Positions 1 through 13,600 of a DNA stretch of 64,000 bases are shown one piece after another. Made by a program: the position numbers and the translations under genes. The DNA comes from Caenorhabditis elegans (lineage: Eukaryota > Nematoda > Chromadorea > Rhabditida > Rhabditidae): the NCBI RefSeq assembly GCF_000002985.6, contig NC_003279.8, forward strand, positions 11,594,001 to 11,658,000, read 5' to 3'. The notes under the pieces are model-generated. The model did not search any database and was not told the origin of the DNA. It saw only the letters and a program-made list of their open reading frames with translations. Positions within the stretch are counted from its first letter, which is position 1; every line of letters begins with the position of its first letter.

Positions 1-3000
1 TCTTAAGGACAAATATACAGGTAAGCAGAAAAATTAAACTTTTGTTTTTTTTTCAACAAAAAATGTTTTTGAAAAAAAAAATCCAAAAAAAAAAAATTTT
101 TTTGCTAGATAAAATTTCCCCACAAAATTTTCTTACTACTACCAGAAGCCTGACAGGGTGTGGTTAGAGTACCGGAATCACGGTTCATTAGAAATTGAAA
201 TGCATTCAGGTATGCACAAAGGCTGCGCATTTCTCACCTACTGCCATCGAGACAGCGCCGTCCGCTGTCAGGCGACACTTCACGATCAGAAAACGCTGCC
301 TGGAGTGAGTATTCGTTTGCCTTTTGGAAAAATGAAATGTTTGTTTTGAAAATATAGAAAATGCTCTGAATATTTGTTTTTAAAACTTTGAAAAATCTTG
401 ATTTGAATTAAAGTTATGGCCAATTGAAGTTGGTGGCCTAGAAACCCAAATTGATGGCCTAGAATTTTTTTCAATCTAAAATTTGAGTTGTTAGTATAGT
501 AGATAAACATTCATACTGTATATCTAGTTTTTTAATTTCTGAAAAATCACGATTTTACGCAAAATTATGGTCAGATGAAGTAGGTGGCCTAGAAAATCAA
601 ATGGGTGGCTTAGAAAATTTAAAAATGTATATTTTATAAGTTCACTAGTTGAGTTTTCGCTAAGTTTTGTGGTTTTGAAGTTCGTGGCCTAGAATTTTCA
701 AAATTGATAATTTTTAAAAAATTTTAAATTGAAAACACATTTAAAAATTCACTAGACTTTTCAAAAACATCAAAATATATTCAATTTTAACAAAGGTATG
801 ATATTTTAAAGTTGGTGGCCTAGAAATCCAAAAATCGGCCACGACCTCTTATTTTGCGTGGAACGTCGTATCGTGTTGGCAGCGTTTTTTAGAATTCAAA
901 AACAACAATAAAGTTACAGAAGCTTTTATGTGATGGCCTAGAATTTTAACTGAAATTTCTAGGTCACCAATTTAAAATTTTTTGCCATAACTTGGTTCAA
1001 AATAATATTTTCAAAATCTGAAAAATGAAAAAAAAAAAGCTTGCCGACGATGACTCCATCGAATAGATCAAAAACTGAACTCAGCAAAAAAACGTGGCCT
1101 AACTTTCACTTTTCTAGGCCACCAAGGCCCAAAAAGTGAAACGCTTCAAACGGTGGCCTAGAAACTCAAAAAGCTAGACGAAAAGAAAAATTTGAGCAAA
1201 TTGACCGCAGTTCCGTTGCGAAAAACGAATTTTTGCGCGGCGGCTTGTGCCGGAAATTTCTGATTGAATTTAGTATGCGCGCGCACAGGGGGGCTCAGGA
1301 GGGTACGCCCCACGGACCCCTGGAATTGGATTAGGTACACATCTGTGTGTGTGTGTGTGTGTGTGTGTCCCCCGCCACTTTTCGACACTATTTCAACACC
1401 ATTTTGTGCGCTCGCCAAAACTTTTTGTGTGTGTGTTTTGGAGGAACAACTTTATTTAGTACTAGTTTTTGTATAATTTTGTGAGTTTATTGATGGAATT
1501 TTTAGTAACAAAATAATTTTAGGTTATAGAAAAACATTTTTTCAGCACATTGGTTTTTGAAATTCAAAAAAATGTTAACTTTGAGCCAAGTTACAGCGGT
1601 TTAAAGTAGGTGGCCTAGAAAACCAAATTGCTCCAAAAAAATTAGGCCATTATTACTTGAACTTGAAGAATAGATATATTAATATATTGTTAAGTTTAAT
1701 ACATTTTTCAAAATTTAAAAATATTAACTTTCAGTCAAGTTATGACCGTTTCAAGTTGGTGGCCTAGGATTTTTCTATGCCACCAATTTAAAACCGCTAT
1801 AACTTGGCTTAAAATCATAATTTCTGAATTTTGAAAAGTGTTACAAAATGTGCTCAGTTAACACTATTATAGCAATTTTAAAAACAATCCATGGCCTAAC
1901 TTTGCATTTCTAGGTCATCAACTTAAAACCGCTCTAACTTGGCTCTAAATCAATATTTTTTGAGCGCAAAAAAGTTTAATACGATACAAAATAATAGTAA
2001 TTATTATTTTTTTTTTAAATCACAACATTTTTCAGACTTTAAAATGTTGACTTCGAGCCGAGTTCAAGTGAGTTTAAGTTGGTGGCCTAGAAAAATCCTA
2101 GGCCACCACCTTCAGATTTCTCTAGCTTGCCTGAAAATCGATATTTTTTCAAATTTCAAAATATAAGTTATAGCTGAAAAATGTAACTAGCGTGATTAGT
2201 AGTTTTCAAATTCTAGGCCACTAACTTCAAATCGCCATAACTTGACTCAAAATCGATATTTTTAAGTTCTGTAAAAACTACTGAGTAGCTAATAATTTTA
2301 GTTTCTAGATTTTCATAGAATATAATTATAAATTCTATGAGAAACGTTTCCCTTCTACTCATATTCCCTTAATCCAATATTCCCTAATATGCTCCGAACC
2401 GCCTGTGTCCCCCCGGGTTTCTGGGTGCTCATATCGATTTTATAGCTAAAAAATGTAACTAGCGTGATTAGTAGTTTTCAAATTCTAGGCCACCATTTGG
2501 ATTTCTAGGCCACTAACTTCAAATCGCCATAACTTGACTCAAAATCGATATTTAGGCCATTATTACTTGAACTTGAAGAATAGATATATTAATATATTGT
2601 TAAGTTTAATACATTTTTCAAAATTTAAATTTAAAAATATTGATTTTCAGTCAAGTTAGGACCGATTCAAGTTGGTGGCCTAGAATTTTTCTAGGCCACC
2701 AACTTAAAACCGCTATAACTTGGCTTAAAATCAAAATTTCTGAATTTTGAAAATTGTTTCAAAACGTTCTCAGTTAACACTATTATAATAATTACAAAAA
2801 AAATCCATGGCCTAACTTTGGATTTCTAGGCCACCAGCTTAAATACGCTGTAACTTGGCTCTGAATCAATATTTTTGGAAAATTCAAAAACTGATGAGTT
2901 ACCCCTTCAGAAAAAAACTTCAAAATCTAAGATTGTGCATTTTCAGATGAACCGAGCCATGCAGGTGAAACCAGCAGACACAGACAGCCGTCCGGCGAGT

Positions 3001-6000
3001 CCAAAAGACAAAATGGACGACAAGAAGCTTTTCATCGGAATGCTCTCAAAACAACAGTCTGAAGATGAAGTTCGTGCTCTTTTCGCCACGTTTGGAGAGC
3101 TTGATGAGGTACGTGCTCGGTGAGCCCTTGTGTCTTCCGGAAAGCCGTGTGCTACGAGAAAAATGATGAATGAGGGGTAGTTTGGGCGAAAAGCTTGACA
3201 TATCCGGCTCAAGAAAAACTGGGGGGAATTTTTTACCAAAACCATTTGTTCCCCATATTCTCCAAATAAAGAATTATAATTTTCAGGTAACTGTGCTCCG
3301 TGGAGCCGATGGAGCATCCAAAGGGTGTGCATTTGTGAAATACAAGCACGGCCTGGACGCTCACATGGCAATATCAGCTCTTCATGGCTCACAAACTATG
3401 CCCGGAGCCAGCTCAAGTCTTGTGGTCAAATACGCGGACACTGAGAAGGAGCGTCAAAATCGGCGAATGCAACAGATGGCTGCACAAATGGGAATGTTAA
3501 ATCCGATGCTTGTGAATCAAGTTGGCATGCAATATAATGCATATCAGCAGGTTCTACAGCAACAATCACTTGCTGCACAGACCAATGCGATGGCTAGTGC
3601 GGCTTACTTGCCACTTTTACAGCAGCAGACTACGGTAGGTTGAGATTCAGGAGTTGAAAATTGGATAGTTGGATTCAGTTCGCCGAGAGCTTTCAAATAA
3701 GTATAATCATGCCTAGGTTTTGGAAAATTTGTCAAGTGACAATTTGACAACTTGACAATTGACAATTGACAATTTTCCAAAAAATTACCATTTAAAAACA
3801 AGAGAGTTCAGCTCACCAAAAGCTTTCAAAAAAGTATAATCATGGCTAGGTTTTGGAAAATTGACAATGTGGCAAATGACAATTGACAATTGACAATTTG
3901 TTCTGAAAATGACAATTTTAAAACAATAGCGTTCAGCTCACCAAGGGCTGTTTGAAAAGTATAATCATGTCTTATTTTGGAAAAAATTTCAAGTGACAAT
4001 TGACATTTTGACAACTTGACAATTGACAATTTTTCCAAACCTAGGCATGATTATACTTAAATTGAAGCTGGAAACTTGGTAAATTCAAATTTGTGTACTA
4101 GAACCTGCTCAGATTGATTGTTTTCAGGATCCCCTCCACGTTCTGCAACTTCAGGCTGCCGCCGCAGCAGCCCAGGCAGCAGCAAACCCAGTTTTATCCC
4201 AACAAACTCAACAGCAACAACAACAGCAACAACAACTGGCCGCACAGCTTCAACTTCAATCCGCAGCAGCTCAGAATCCACATTACGCCCTAGCAGCTCA
4301 AGCTCTGGCTCAACAACAGGCTGCTCAGCAGGCTCAGGCAGTGGTGGCTCATTCTCATGCACAAGTACATCAGCACCAGACTGCTCAGGTGACATCGACG
4401 GCTTCACATGCTCAGACTGAGAATCCTGCCGCGAGTAGCTATGGAAGCTTGGCGGCTGCGGCTGCTGCAGCAAACTATAGCAGTTTGTTAAGTGGGATGG
4501 AAAGCCAGCACAGTGAGTTGTTGAAATTTGAATTCAGCTCCGTGAGAGCTTTCATTTAAGTATAATCATGACTAGGTTCTGAGAAAATGGTCATTTGTCA
4601 TGACAAGTTGACAATTGATATGTGGCAATTTGACAAACGTATGAATTGCGGACTTTTATGAGTGGGGTTTGAACCATCTTTGGCGATCAGGTTCAGTGAG
4701 CATTTTATGAAAAATTATGTGAAAATTGTCATTTGTCACTTGTCAATTGTCAAATTGTCATCTGACAAATTTCCCCAAACCTAGGCATGATTATACTTAA
4801 ATGAAAGCTCTCAATGAGCCAAATCTCGTAAAATGGATAAAATTTCTCCCAACTCAGAAAATGAGAATTTTAGACGCCGCCGCCGCCCTGCAACTCGCCC
4901 AAATCCAGCAACAAGCCGCTGCAGCACTGCCAATGGTGACACCCAGAGAAGGTGAGACTTTCAGACAATTTACTTACAGAATTTACTTATAGGCCAGTTT
5001 TCTTTGTTTTGCAAATCATTATTTTTTCGTGAAAAACCTGTGAAATTTTATCTGTGCCGAAAATATATTCGATCGATTGTTGTGCGGTCATCACATATCT
5101 TTTTTCATATTTTTTATTTTATTTTTCCATATTCTGATTTCTCTCAATATTTTTTCTCACTCCCTTCTCAATTTGACGCTTGTGATGGTAGTTGTACAGG
5201 TGGAATATTTGAGAGATTGTGGTTGAAGAAGTCGTGAAATTTCAAGAACTATTGTAGAGAAAACGTAAAAAAAAGAAGATATTTTATGAAATTTGAATTA
5301 AGTGAAATGAGAGCTTCAAGATAAGTATAATCATGGCTAGGTTTTCAGAGAATTGTCATTTATCCATTTGTCATGACAATTGACAAATGACAATTTGACA
5401 AATACTAACAATTTTGAATTTTTAAGTGTTATTTTTAAGTTCAGCTTGATGAGACCTTTCGAATAAGTATAGTCATGACTAGGTTTTGTGACAATTGCCA
5501 TTTGTCATGACAATTGACAATTTGGCAAGTGACAATCCGACAAAAATATAATTTGAAGAGTTTAAAATAAGAATTTTGAAATCATCTCGTTGAGACCTCT
5601 CATTTAAGTATAATCATGACAAGGTTTTGAGAGAATTGTCATTTGTCATGACAATTGACAAATGACAATTTGTCGAATATTGAAAATATTGAACTTTCGA
5701 GTGTTATTTTCAAGTTCAGCTTGATGAGACCTTTCAAATAAGTATAGTCATGACTAGGTTTTGTGACAATTGTCATTTGTCATGACATTTGACAAAGTGA
5801 CAATATGACAATTGACAAATATTCGAATTTTGAATTTTTTAAATATTATATTTGAATCCAGCTTGATGAGACCTTTCACATAAGTATAGTCATGCATAGG
5901 TTTTTGAGAGAATTGTCATTTGTCATGACAATTGACAAAGTGACAATGTAACAAATGACAATTGGCACACAATTTTTCAAAAGTGGAAATTATTAGTTTT

Positions 6001-7323
6001 TCTCAAGGTAAACCGTTCCAAAAGTTGCTAGCCACCTAAAAATGTGAAATTGTTAATTGTCAGTTGTCAGTTGTCAAATTGTCAAATTGTCACTTGACAA
6101 TTTTCTTCAAACCTAGTCATGATTATACTTAAATGAAAGCTCTCGACGTGCTGAATTTGAAAATAACGCTTTTAAAAAGTTTAGACTAAAAATGAAAAAA
6201 AAAAGTAGGAAATATATATTGGAGTATTGTGATTGTTCTCTTGTTTTCTTTTAGTGCTTGGTCCCGATGGCTGCAACCTTTTCATCTATCACCTGCCGCA
6301 AGAGTTTGGCGACGCGGAGCTCATTCAAATGTTCGCCCCGTTCGGCCACATCGTGTCCGCCAAAGTGTTTGTCGACCGTGCCACTAATCAGAGCAAGTGC
6401 TTCGGTTCGTGTTTTTTATTGATATTTTTTATTGGATATTTATATATATATATATATTACATGTCTCAATATGTTTCTTTTTTTCTATATTATCACTATA
6501 TACCCCTTTTTCGTGAAGTCATGGTTTTTAGGAAATTTTTTTTTTCGAATTTTGAAGTCAAATTCTGAAAATTTGAAGCATTTTCTGGGCTCCCGGAGCT
6601 CCAAACCGTTATTTTGAACATTTCTGAACGTTTTCTCAAAATTTGCTCCAAAATTCTAGTTTGGAGCATTTTCAAAGCTCACGGAGCTCTAAGATGGAAG
6701 TTTGAATTCCTTGTAAAATTTTGGCCTATCTTTTTTATTTTTACATTTGGAGCATTTTTCGGAGCTCCCCGAGCCAAAAAATGCCCGAAAAAAAAATTCT
6801 GGGCTCTGCCAGTTCTGAAAATGCTTTCATTAGGATTTTCAAACTCTCCATAAGATTTCCGAAATTTTGACACATATATCGACTAATTTTCAAAAATTGG
6901 GTCGAATTTTGGAGCATTTGAATGCTCTTAGAGGCCAGAAAAGCTCAAAATTTGATTTTTCAGAGTTTTTAGCATTTTCACTAGAATTTCCTGCAAAATC
7001 ACACCCATGTTACCTAGATTTGCTGAAAATTGAAAAATGGAGCATTCTTGGGCTCCGCGAGCCCCGAAAATGCTCCAAATCTCAATTTCCACCAAACCTA
7101 GTCAATATGGGGGTCAAATTTTCCCAATTTTTACGTAGAATCCAAATTCAACAATAATTTTTCACGAAAATGGGTTTTATGCCACCAACGTTTAGGTTTC
7201 GTGTCGTACGACAACATCCATTCGTCACAAGCTGCTATCACCGCCATGAATGGCTTCCAGATTGGCATGAAGCGTCTGAAAGTGCAGCTGAAACGTCCGA
7301 GAAATGAGAGCCGTCCTTATTGA
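1..7323 (+). CDS. etr-1: ETR-1, CELF/Bruno-like RNA-binding protein (5' end outside window)
   Basis: This gene encodes a three-RRM RNA-binding protein of the CELF/ETR family, which regulates splicing and mRNA stability. Exons seen are 1-20, 210-304, 2947-3108, 3287-3634, 4128-4512, 4874-4951, 6255-6404 and 7196-7323 (TGA), and all phases agree. The first two carry the end of RRM1, including the RNP-1-like GCAFLTY. Exons 3-4 hold RRM2 (RNP-2-like KLFIGML, RNP-1-like GCAFVKY). Exon 5 and part of exon 6 encode a long Gln/Ala-rich linker. Exons 7-8 encode RRM3 (NLFIYHLP, then GFVSY across the junction) and end in RPRNESRPY. The start and the first part of RRM1 lie upstream of the window. Introns 1, 4, 5 and 6 are filled with inverted repeats, and some intron junctions sit close to repeat ends. 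Confidence 0.96.
1344..1368. repeat. (GT)n microsatellite in etr-1 intron 1
   Basis: An uninterrupted GT dinucleotide run lies inside a short GC-richer island (about 1200-1420) that also holds GCGCGCGC and several G runs. The island differs strongly from the surrounding A/T-rich intron. Confidence 0.85.
1643..2877. repeat. Duplicated repeat block in etr-1 intron 1
   Basis: About 300 bp at 1643-1960 recurs at 2552-2877 with small indels. A shorter stretch at about 2160-2270 recurs at 2443-2552. The units contain inverted pairs of TGGTGGCCTAG and CTAGGCCACCA (for example near 1760-1790, 2080-2110 and 2675-2700). The word GGCCTAGAA recurs through most of the intron from about 435. Confidence 0.8.
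4544..4812. mobile_element. MITE-like inverted-repeat element in etr-1 intron 5
   Basis: The element begins GAGAGCTTTCATTTAAGTAT and ends with the inverse. That gives terminal inverted repeats of about 37 bp around an interior built from GACAATT/AATTGTC words. Related copies fill 3650-4075 and 5309-6144. No coding capacity is visible. Confidence 0.75.
5309..6144. repeat. Composite array of the same inverted-repeat family in etr-1 intron 6
   Basis: At least four internal copies of the left end (TAAGTATAGTCATG followed by CTAGGTTTTG, near 5465, 5605, 5740 and 5885) precede a single right end at 6105-6144. This suggests serial or nested insertion. The interior is mostly TGACAATT/AATTGTCA words. 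Confidence 0.65.
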
Positions 7324-10300
7324 TTTTTTTTGAATATTAATTGAAATTTTTTTCGAAAAAAAATTTAAAAATTTTTTTCAAGCAAAAAAAATTTTTTTCG
7401 GAAAAAATTTCAAAAAATGTTTTTTTTTAAAATTTTTTTTCGTGAATTCTATTTGATCCAGTGCCATTATTGATTGATTATATATGTATTTTTGTATTAT
7501 TTTTTCTGTACTTTGTACCCTAACACCTGTAGCATGTACCCCCGCACACACACAAACACTTTTCACTATATTTTTCCTCATTGTGTCTCTAGTCTATTGC
7601 AGCTCCCCCCGGCGTTTTTTCCTACCGTACCTCTAGTCACTATTGATTGATTTTTGTGTGTTTTGTAATTTTGAAATGCTAAAATGATAAAAAAAAAATT
7701 TTGAAAAAATTTTTTTGGACCAAAATTTTTTTTTTGGACTAAAACTTGTTTTTGGACCAAAAAATTTTTTTTGCAAAAACCTAAATTTTCCCCAGTTTTC
7801 TAAAAAAAAACTCTGGCTAAACTAAAGTTGTCTGAAATTTGCAGCCCTCCGCCGCCATCCGATCCCATCAATGAGCCATAGGCACCAGATGCACAACACG
7901 AAAAGCCCATATTTCCTGATAAGGCCATCATTTTTATGATAGATAAGTTCTCTGATTTTTGAAACCGACGTGAAATTCGAGTTCTACGCGTGATTTGGAG
8001 CATTTTAAGCTCTTTTTTGACCCATTTTAAGTGAGTTTGAGATTAGGAGCATTTTCAGAGCTCCCCGAGCACAGGTAAATGCTCCGAAACTCGAAATTTT
8101 AGTTTCTTACCCAGAAATTTGAATTCCCCATGACATTTCCTTTAAGATAACACCCATATTGCAATAGTTCCAATTTTTGCGATTTGGAGCATTTTTAAGC
8201 TCCCTGGGCTCCTAGAGTGCTCTGAAAATGCTCCAAATTTCCATTATTTTGGATTTTAACTCAGAAATCTGAGTTTCCCATCAAATTTTCGTAAAAATAA
8301 CACCCATATTGCCCTATTTTCAAAAATTCATTTTTTGGAGCATTTTCGAGCTCCGAGAGCCTGTGAAATGCTCCAAATTTAAAAATTTCAGAATTAAACC
8401 TAGAAATTTGAATTCTCCGTTGAATTCCCTAAAAAATGACCCCCATATTGCCCTATTTTGAAATTTTCATATTTGGAGCATTTCGAGAGCCCCGAAAATG
8501 CTCCAAATGTCCACTTCCACCAAAATATGCCGATATGGGGCTTAAAACTTCGGAATTTTGACGGAGAATCCGAATTTCCAAGTCTCCAAGCTCAAAAATG
8601 CTCCAAACTCTCGCTAGGTCTCTTGAATTTCTGTTCAAAAATCCAGTGTAAAAGTGGTGTTCGCCTTATTTTTAACGTGTTGTGCTACTGTAGCTTGTTG
8701 TTTTTTTCTTCAGATGTTTAGCCATTTTTCTAGATTAATAGACTTTAATAGCACGTTCTTGTTGGCCAAAAGTTTCAGATTTGGATTTTCAATTTTTTTT
8801 TTTAAGCATTTCATTTTCTTGTTCAAAACCCACACAAACTCTGAATTCTTTTCACAATTTTCCACGTGGAGTCCAAAATAGTCACGTCTTATTTTTTTGA
8901 TACTCAAAAACCCCCCCCCCCCCCCCAATTCTTGCTCTTCGCGCCCTGATTGTGATCTCTACTTTTCCTTTTTTTTTTGAATTTTTCCGGAAAAACTTGG
9001 AATTCTGAATGTGAAACCTTTTTTTCGAATTCTCCGTGAAATTTCCGGAATTTCAAGCTCCATATCGACCTAAATCGGTGAAACTCGAATTTGGAGCATT
9101 TCAGGGCTCGCGGAGCCCGAAAATCCGATTTTCACCGAAGTAGACCGATATGGGGCTTAAAATTCCGGATTTTTTGCGTAGAATTCGAATTTTCGGGTTT
9201 TAAAACTCAGTAAATCAAGAGAGATTTTTGTATTTTGCCTCTTTTTTCATTTTTTTTGTACGTTTTTTCTCGAGTATCTCATTTGTCCCCGATTTTTGAG
9301 TTTTGAGACCAAAAAATTCGAATTTCCCGCTGAAACACCGAAATTTTAAGCCCCATATTGGCCTAGTTTGGTGGGAGTCGAGTTTTCGGGCTCCGCGAGC
9401 CCTGAAAACGCTGCGAATTCGTTTTTCACCAAAATAGGCCGATATGGGGCTTAAAATTCCGGATTTTTCGCGGAGAATTCAAATTTTTCAGTTTAAAAAC
9501 TTGAAATCTGCGAGTTTTTCTGTTTTACCCCTCCCCCTTCCATTATTTTTGATTTTTTTGTATTTTTCCTGCGAAAATTCAATTTCCCCTCTATTTTTGA
9601 TGACTGGCACTTAAAAATTCGAATTCCCCGCCAAAAATCCGGAATTTTAAGCCCCATATTGACCTATTTCTATGAAAATCGATTTTCGGGCTCCGCGAGC
9701 CCTGAAAATGCTCAAAAATCCGATCTTTACCAAAATAGGCCGCTATGGGGCTTAAAATTCCGGATATTCGGCAAGAAATTCGAATTTTTGGGTCCCAATG
9801 CCCCATTTTCCACTTTTACTGGCTTTCAGCTGTACACGATGATCTCATGGACAGGTAATGATCCTGGTTCCGCTCCCCCAATTTTTTTCATTTTTTTCCA
9901 ATTTTCTTATCACTTTAATCAGTTAAAATTATGACCAAAATCTTGAGTTTTTGCCCATTTTTCAACGAATTTTTTTTGTATTTTTCTCTCTCTCTCCATA
10001 GATTAGTTTTTCAAATAAATAAAGTTAATTTTGTACACTTTTTCAGAGCCAAAAAAATCGATAAATAAATTGGTTAGACCAGCAATAAAATTACAATTAA
10101 AATTGGCGTTTTGAACGAGTAAAAATCAATAAAAAATCGATTAAATGTGGGGGGTAAAATAGACCAATCTTGAGCAAAAATCACAAAAATTTGCAATTTT
10201 TCTCAAAAAAAAAACAGCTAGAAATTTGAATTTTTCCTACGCTAAAACCAATTTTTCAATAAATTTTTGTAGAAAAGTCAAAAAAGTTGACGTTTTCGAG

Positions 10301-10610
10301 ATTGGAAACGGATAAATTCGAATTCTCTGTAAAATTTCCAAAGTTTTGAGCTCCATATCGGCCTATTTCGGAGCAATTTGAGTTTTCGGGCTCCGCGAGC
10401 CCTGAAAATGCTCCAAATTCGTTTTTCACCAAAATAGGCCGATATGGGGCTTAAAATTTCGGAAATTTCACGGAGAATTCGAAAATTAAGGTTTCAAGTC
10501 TTGAAATCTTAATTTTTCGGGTGGTTTTTCCAAAAAAAAAATTACGTTAAAAAGAAGTTAAAAAGAAAAAAGTGCTTTTGCTCAAAATTTGGCGCGATTT
10601 TTCGCGAAAA
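7324..10610. other. Convergent intergenic region: etr-1 3' UTR and hairpin repeats
   Basis: Non-repeat sequence follows the etr-1 stop to about 7650 and is probably 3' UTR. A further non-repeat block sits at about 7842-7945. From 8030 on, the DNA is mostly copies of a hairpin family with the core GGGCTCCGCGAGCCC, flanked by ATATGGGGCTTAAAA words and their inverse (about 8040-8590, 9050-9200, 9330-9480, 9640-9800, 10330-10480). AATAAA at 10014-10019 could serve a long etr-1 3' UTR. I see no convincing gene here. Confidence 0.6.
8909..8926. repeat. Poly-C tract
   Basis: This is a homopolymer run of about 17-18 C. Similar tracts occur near 22236-22252, at 26941-26951 and near 63965-63980. Confidence 0.9.
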
Positions 10611-13600
10611 TTAGTCTTTAAAAAGTGCATTATGAATAATTTTAATTTGTTGAATTCTCGACACATGTCCTCCGTCATTTGTGAGATCCGCGAGCCTATC
10701 GAGCACACGATTCAGCGTCGAAATCCGCCCAAAATGCTCCAAGTGAGCATCAGCAGCTTCAGCTTCCACAGATAGATTTCCACGAAATTTCCGTTCCAAA
10801 TGATCTTTTTCCGCCAAAACTTGATATTTGAACAAAAGAGTGACGTCATCACGTGGCAGAGCATTATTCAGTAGTCGACGGAGCATATCAAGCCAATCCG
10901 GATGCAAAAGTTTAACTGTTCCCATGAGTTGCTGGGTTACTGTAGCCAAGGAATGGGCGGAGCCATCTGATGACGTGGCACTACAGTATGGTGGCCGGCG
11001 CGGTTGAAAATTTGAAATATTTGAAAAATTTGAACTTTTCACTGGAAAATCGTCCAATTTCAGAGTTTTTTCCGCAATTTTCCGAGAAATTTCCAATTTT
11101 TGAGGAATTTCCACCGGAATTTCAGGTTTTTCCACAATTTTCGCCGTTGAAGCAGTTGTCGGACGATCGGAGCCAGTTTTTGAAGCTTTTGGTACTGTGG
11201 GACGTCGCTGAACGGGTTTTGAGCCATGAATTTGTGCAGATATCGTTTTTCCGCCGAAATGACGAAGATTGCTGAAAACAATTGCGGGGTTTTTATCGAT
11301 TTTTCGAGAGAATTTTAGCAAATTTTCGTATTTTTCTTGCCAAAAAATGCAATTTTTCCCCGATTTTCGCTGATTGGGACTAAAAAATCCGAAAATTTGT
11401 GCTCAAAATTTCAAAAAATTGTCAAAAAGTTCAAATTTTGGAAAATACGTTATTTTTTACCCGAAAAATTGATTTTCAAGCATTTTTTCGCTTTAAAAAC
11501 ATGAAAAGTGCGTTTTTTTGCGAGAAAAATCGAAAAATTGCCATTTTTGCCTTTTTCAGACTGAAAAATCAAAAAATTGGCTCAAAAATTCGGAAATTTC
11601 AACAAAACTATCAAAAAATCCGCTAAGAAATTGATAATTGGCTCAAAAATAGCAAAAAAATGGAGAAAATGTCTCAAAATATTCGATTTCCACAATTTTG
11701 CACTAAAAATTTGAAAATTTAATAAAACTCGGTGATGGGCTCCAAAATTCACAGCTCAAAGCCAAAAAATTGTAAAAATGGGGTGTTGGGACCCAAAAAT
11801 TCGAATTTTCCGCCAAAAATCCGGAATTTTAAGCCCCATATCGGCCTGTTTCGGTGTAAATCGAATTTCGAGCATTTTCAGGGCTCACGGAGCTCGAAAA
11901 ATCGATTTTCACCAATAGGGCTTAAAAATATGGAGCTTAAAATTACGGATTTTTGGCGGAAAATTCGAATTTTTGGGTCCAAGCACCCCATTTTTTGGCT
12001 TTGAGCTGTGAATTTTTGAGCCAATCACCGAGTTTTAGTAAATTTTCGAATTTTCAGTGCAAAATTGTGGAAATCGAATATTTTCAGACATTTTCTCCAT
12101 TTTTTTTTTGCGATTTTTGAGCCAATTATCGCTTTTTAGTGGATTTTTTTTGTAGTTTTGTCGAAATTCCCAAATTTGTGACCCAATTTTTAGATTTTTC
12201 AGTCTAAAAAGCCAACAATGACTTTTTTACGGCAATTTATCGATTTTTCTCGCATAAAACGCACTTTTCAAGTTTTTAAAGCGAAAAAATGCTTGAAAAT
12301 CAATTTTTTGGGTAAAAATAACGTATTTTTCCAAATTTGAATTTTTTTTTGACTATTTTTCGAAATTTTGAGCACAAATTTCCGGATTTTAAGCCAAAAA
12401 CTCCAATTTTTGTCGATTTTCAGCACGAATTTCGCACCTTTCCGCATCTTTTCTCAGTCCTTTTCCACAAATCTCATCAATATCGAGTGGTGGCGAAAAA
12501 ATCGGCCGCAGTGACGTTTTGATGACAAATCTTGGCAAAATGCCAGGTTCTTGGTGCTCAATTCGAAATTCGTCGAATTTTTTTTTGGTTGGGCTCATTT
12601 GTACGGTGGATATCGAGTGACGGAGGGCTCCGGGAGCTGGAAAAATGGAATTTTGGGGAATTTTTAGCATTTTCAGCTGAAAAAATTATTTTATATCTAA
12701 ATATAAAAAATTATATCTATTTTCAGTTTTTTCTGCAAAAAAAAAATTAATTTTTTTAAATGAAAAATATCGAAATTTTTACATTTTTCGATTAAAAACT
12801 TATTTTTTCCACAAAAAATATCAATTTTCCAGCATTTCCATCTGAAAAATGAATTTTTTAATGAAAAATCTCAATTTTCCAGCATTTTCAGCTCCAAAAA
12901 ACCTACCAAATCCATCAAAAACCGTCAAATTCGTACGATTTCCACTATTCGAAATCAGATTGCTCATCGAAGCCGACCGTCCGTCACGATTTCGTTCAAT
13001 ATGTAGAGATCCTGGAAAAAAAACCGAGCATTTAATTGCTCCGAGAGCCTATAATTATGGGGGTAGGACGGTGTAAAAGGAGGGGATTAGTGTAATTAGC
13101 CACATTTATTCGAAAAAATGAAAATTTGGGCAGAGGTTCCCCGTCTCCGGTGACAAATGTGCATTTTTACCCATGAAGAGTATGAAAAATGCGATTTTCA
13201 CGAAAAACTCAACATTTATTCATACTTTTCATTGAGCAAAGCTACACAGATGCCACAAGTCGTTATTTTGAAATTTTTGCAAACTTTCGCGACAAGACCC
13301 TTGGGTTACTGTAGTTCCTACCTAATTTTTATTTGAAAATATTTCAGGATTACTTTTTTATTAAAAAAAAATGTGAAAAACATGAAAAATCTTTTTTCAA
13401 TCGATTATTTTTCAAAAAAACCTTGAATATCAATGTTTCTTAATTTTTTTTTCTCCATTTTTTCCAGATTTTCGTGCCAAGACCCATGGATTACTGTAGT
13501 TCCTGCCTAATTTTTATTTAAGATTTGTTCTGGATAAAAAAAAACGATTATTCTAAAAACTTGAAAATAAACGTTTTCTAGTTGTTTTTCTCCATTTTTT

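Noticed and set aside
158-304. Upstream extension of etr-1 exon 2 from an acceptor at 145
   Set aside because: Joining exon 1 to position 146 gives an immediate TGA. The acceptor at 209 gives the conserved RRM1 sequence.
2875-3123. etr-1 exon 3 read as a separate small gene
   Set aside because: The frame merely extends exon 3 into flanking introns. The splice signals at 2946 and 3109 are clear.
8030-10480. CRISPR-like spacing of repeats
   Set aside because: The units are themselves imperfect hairpins with variable spacing in a eukaryotic intergenic region, not a CRISPR array.
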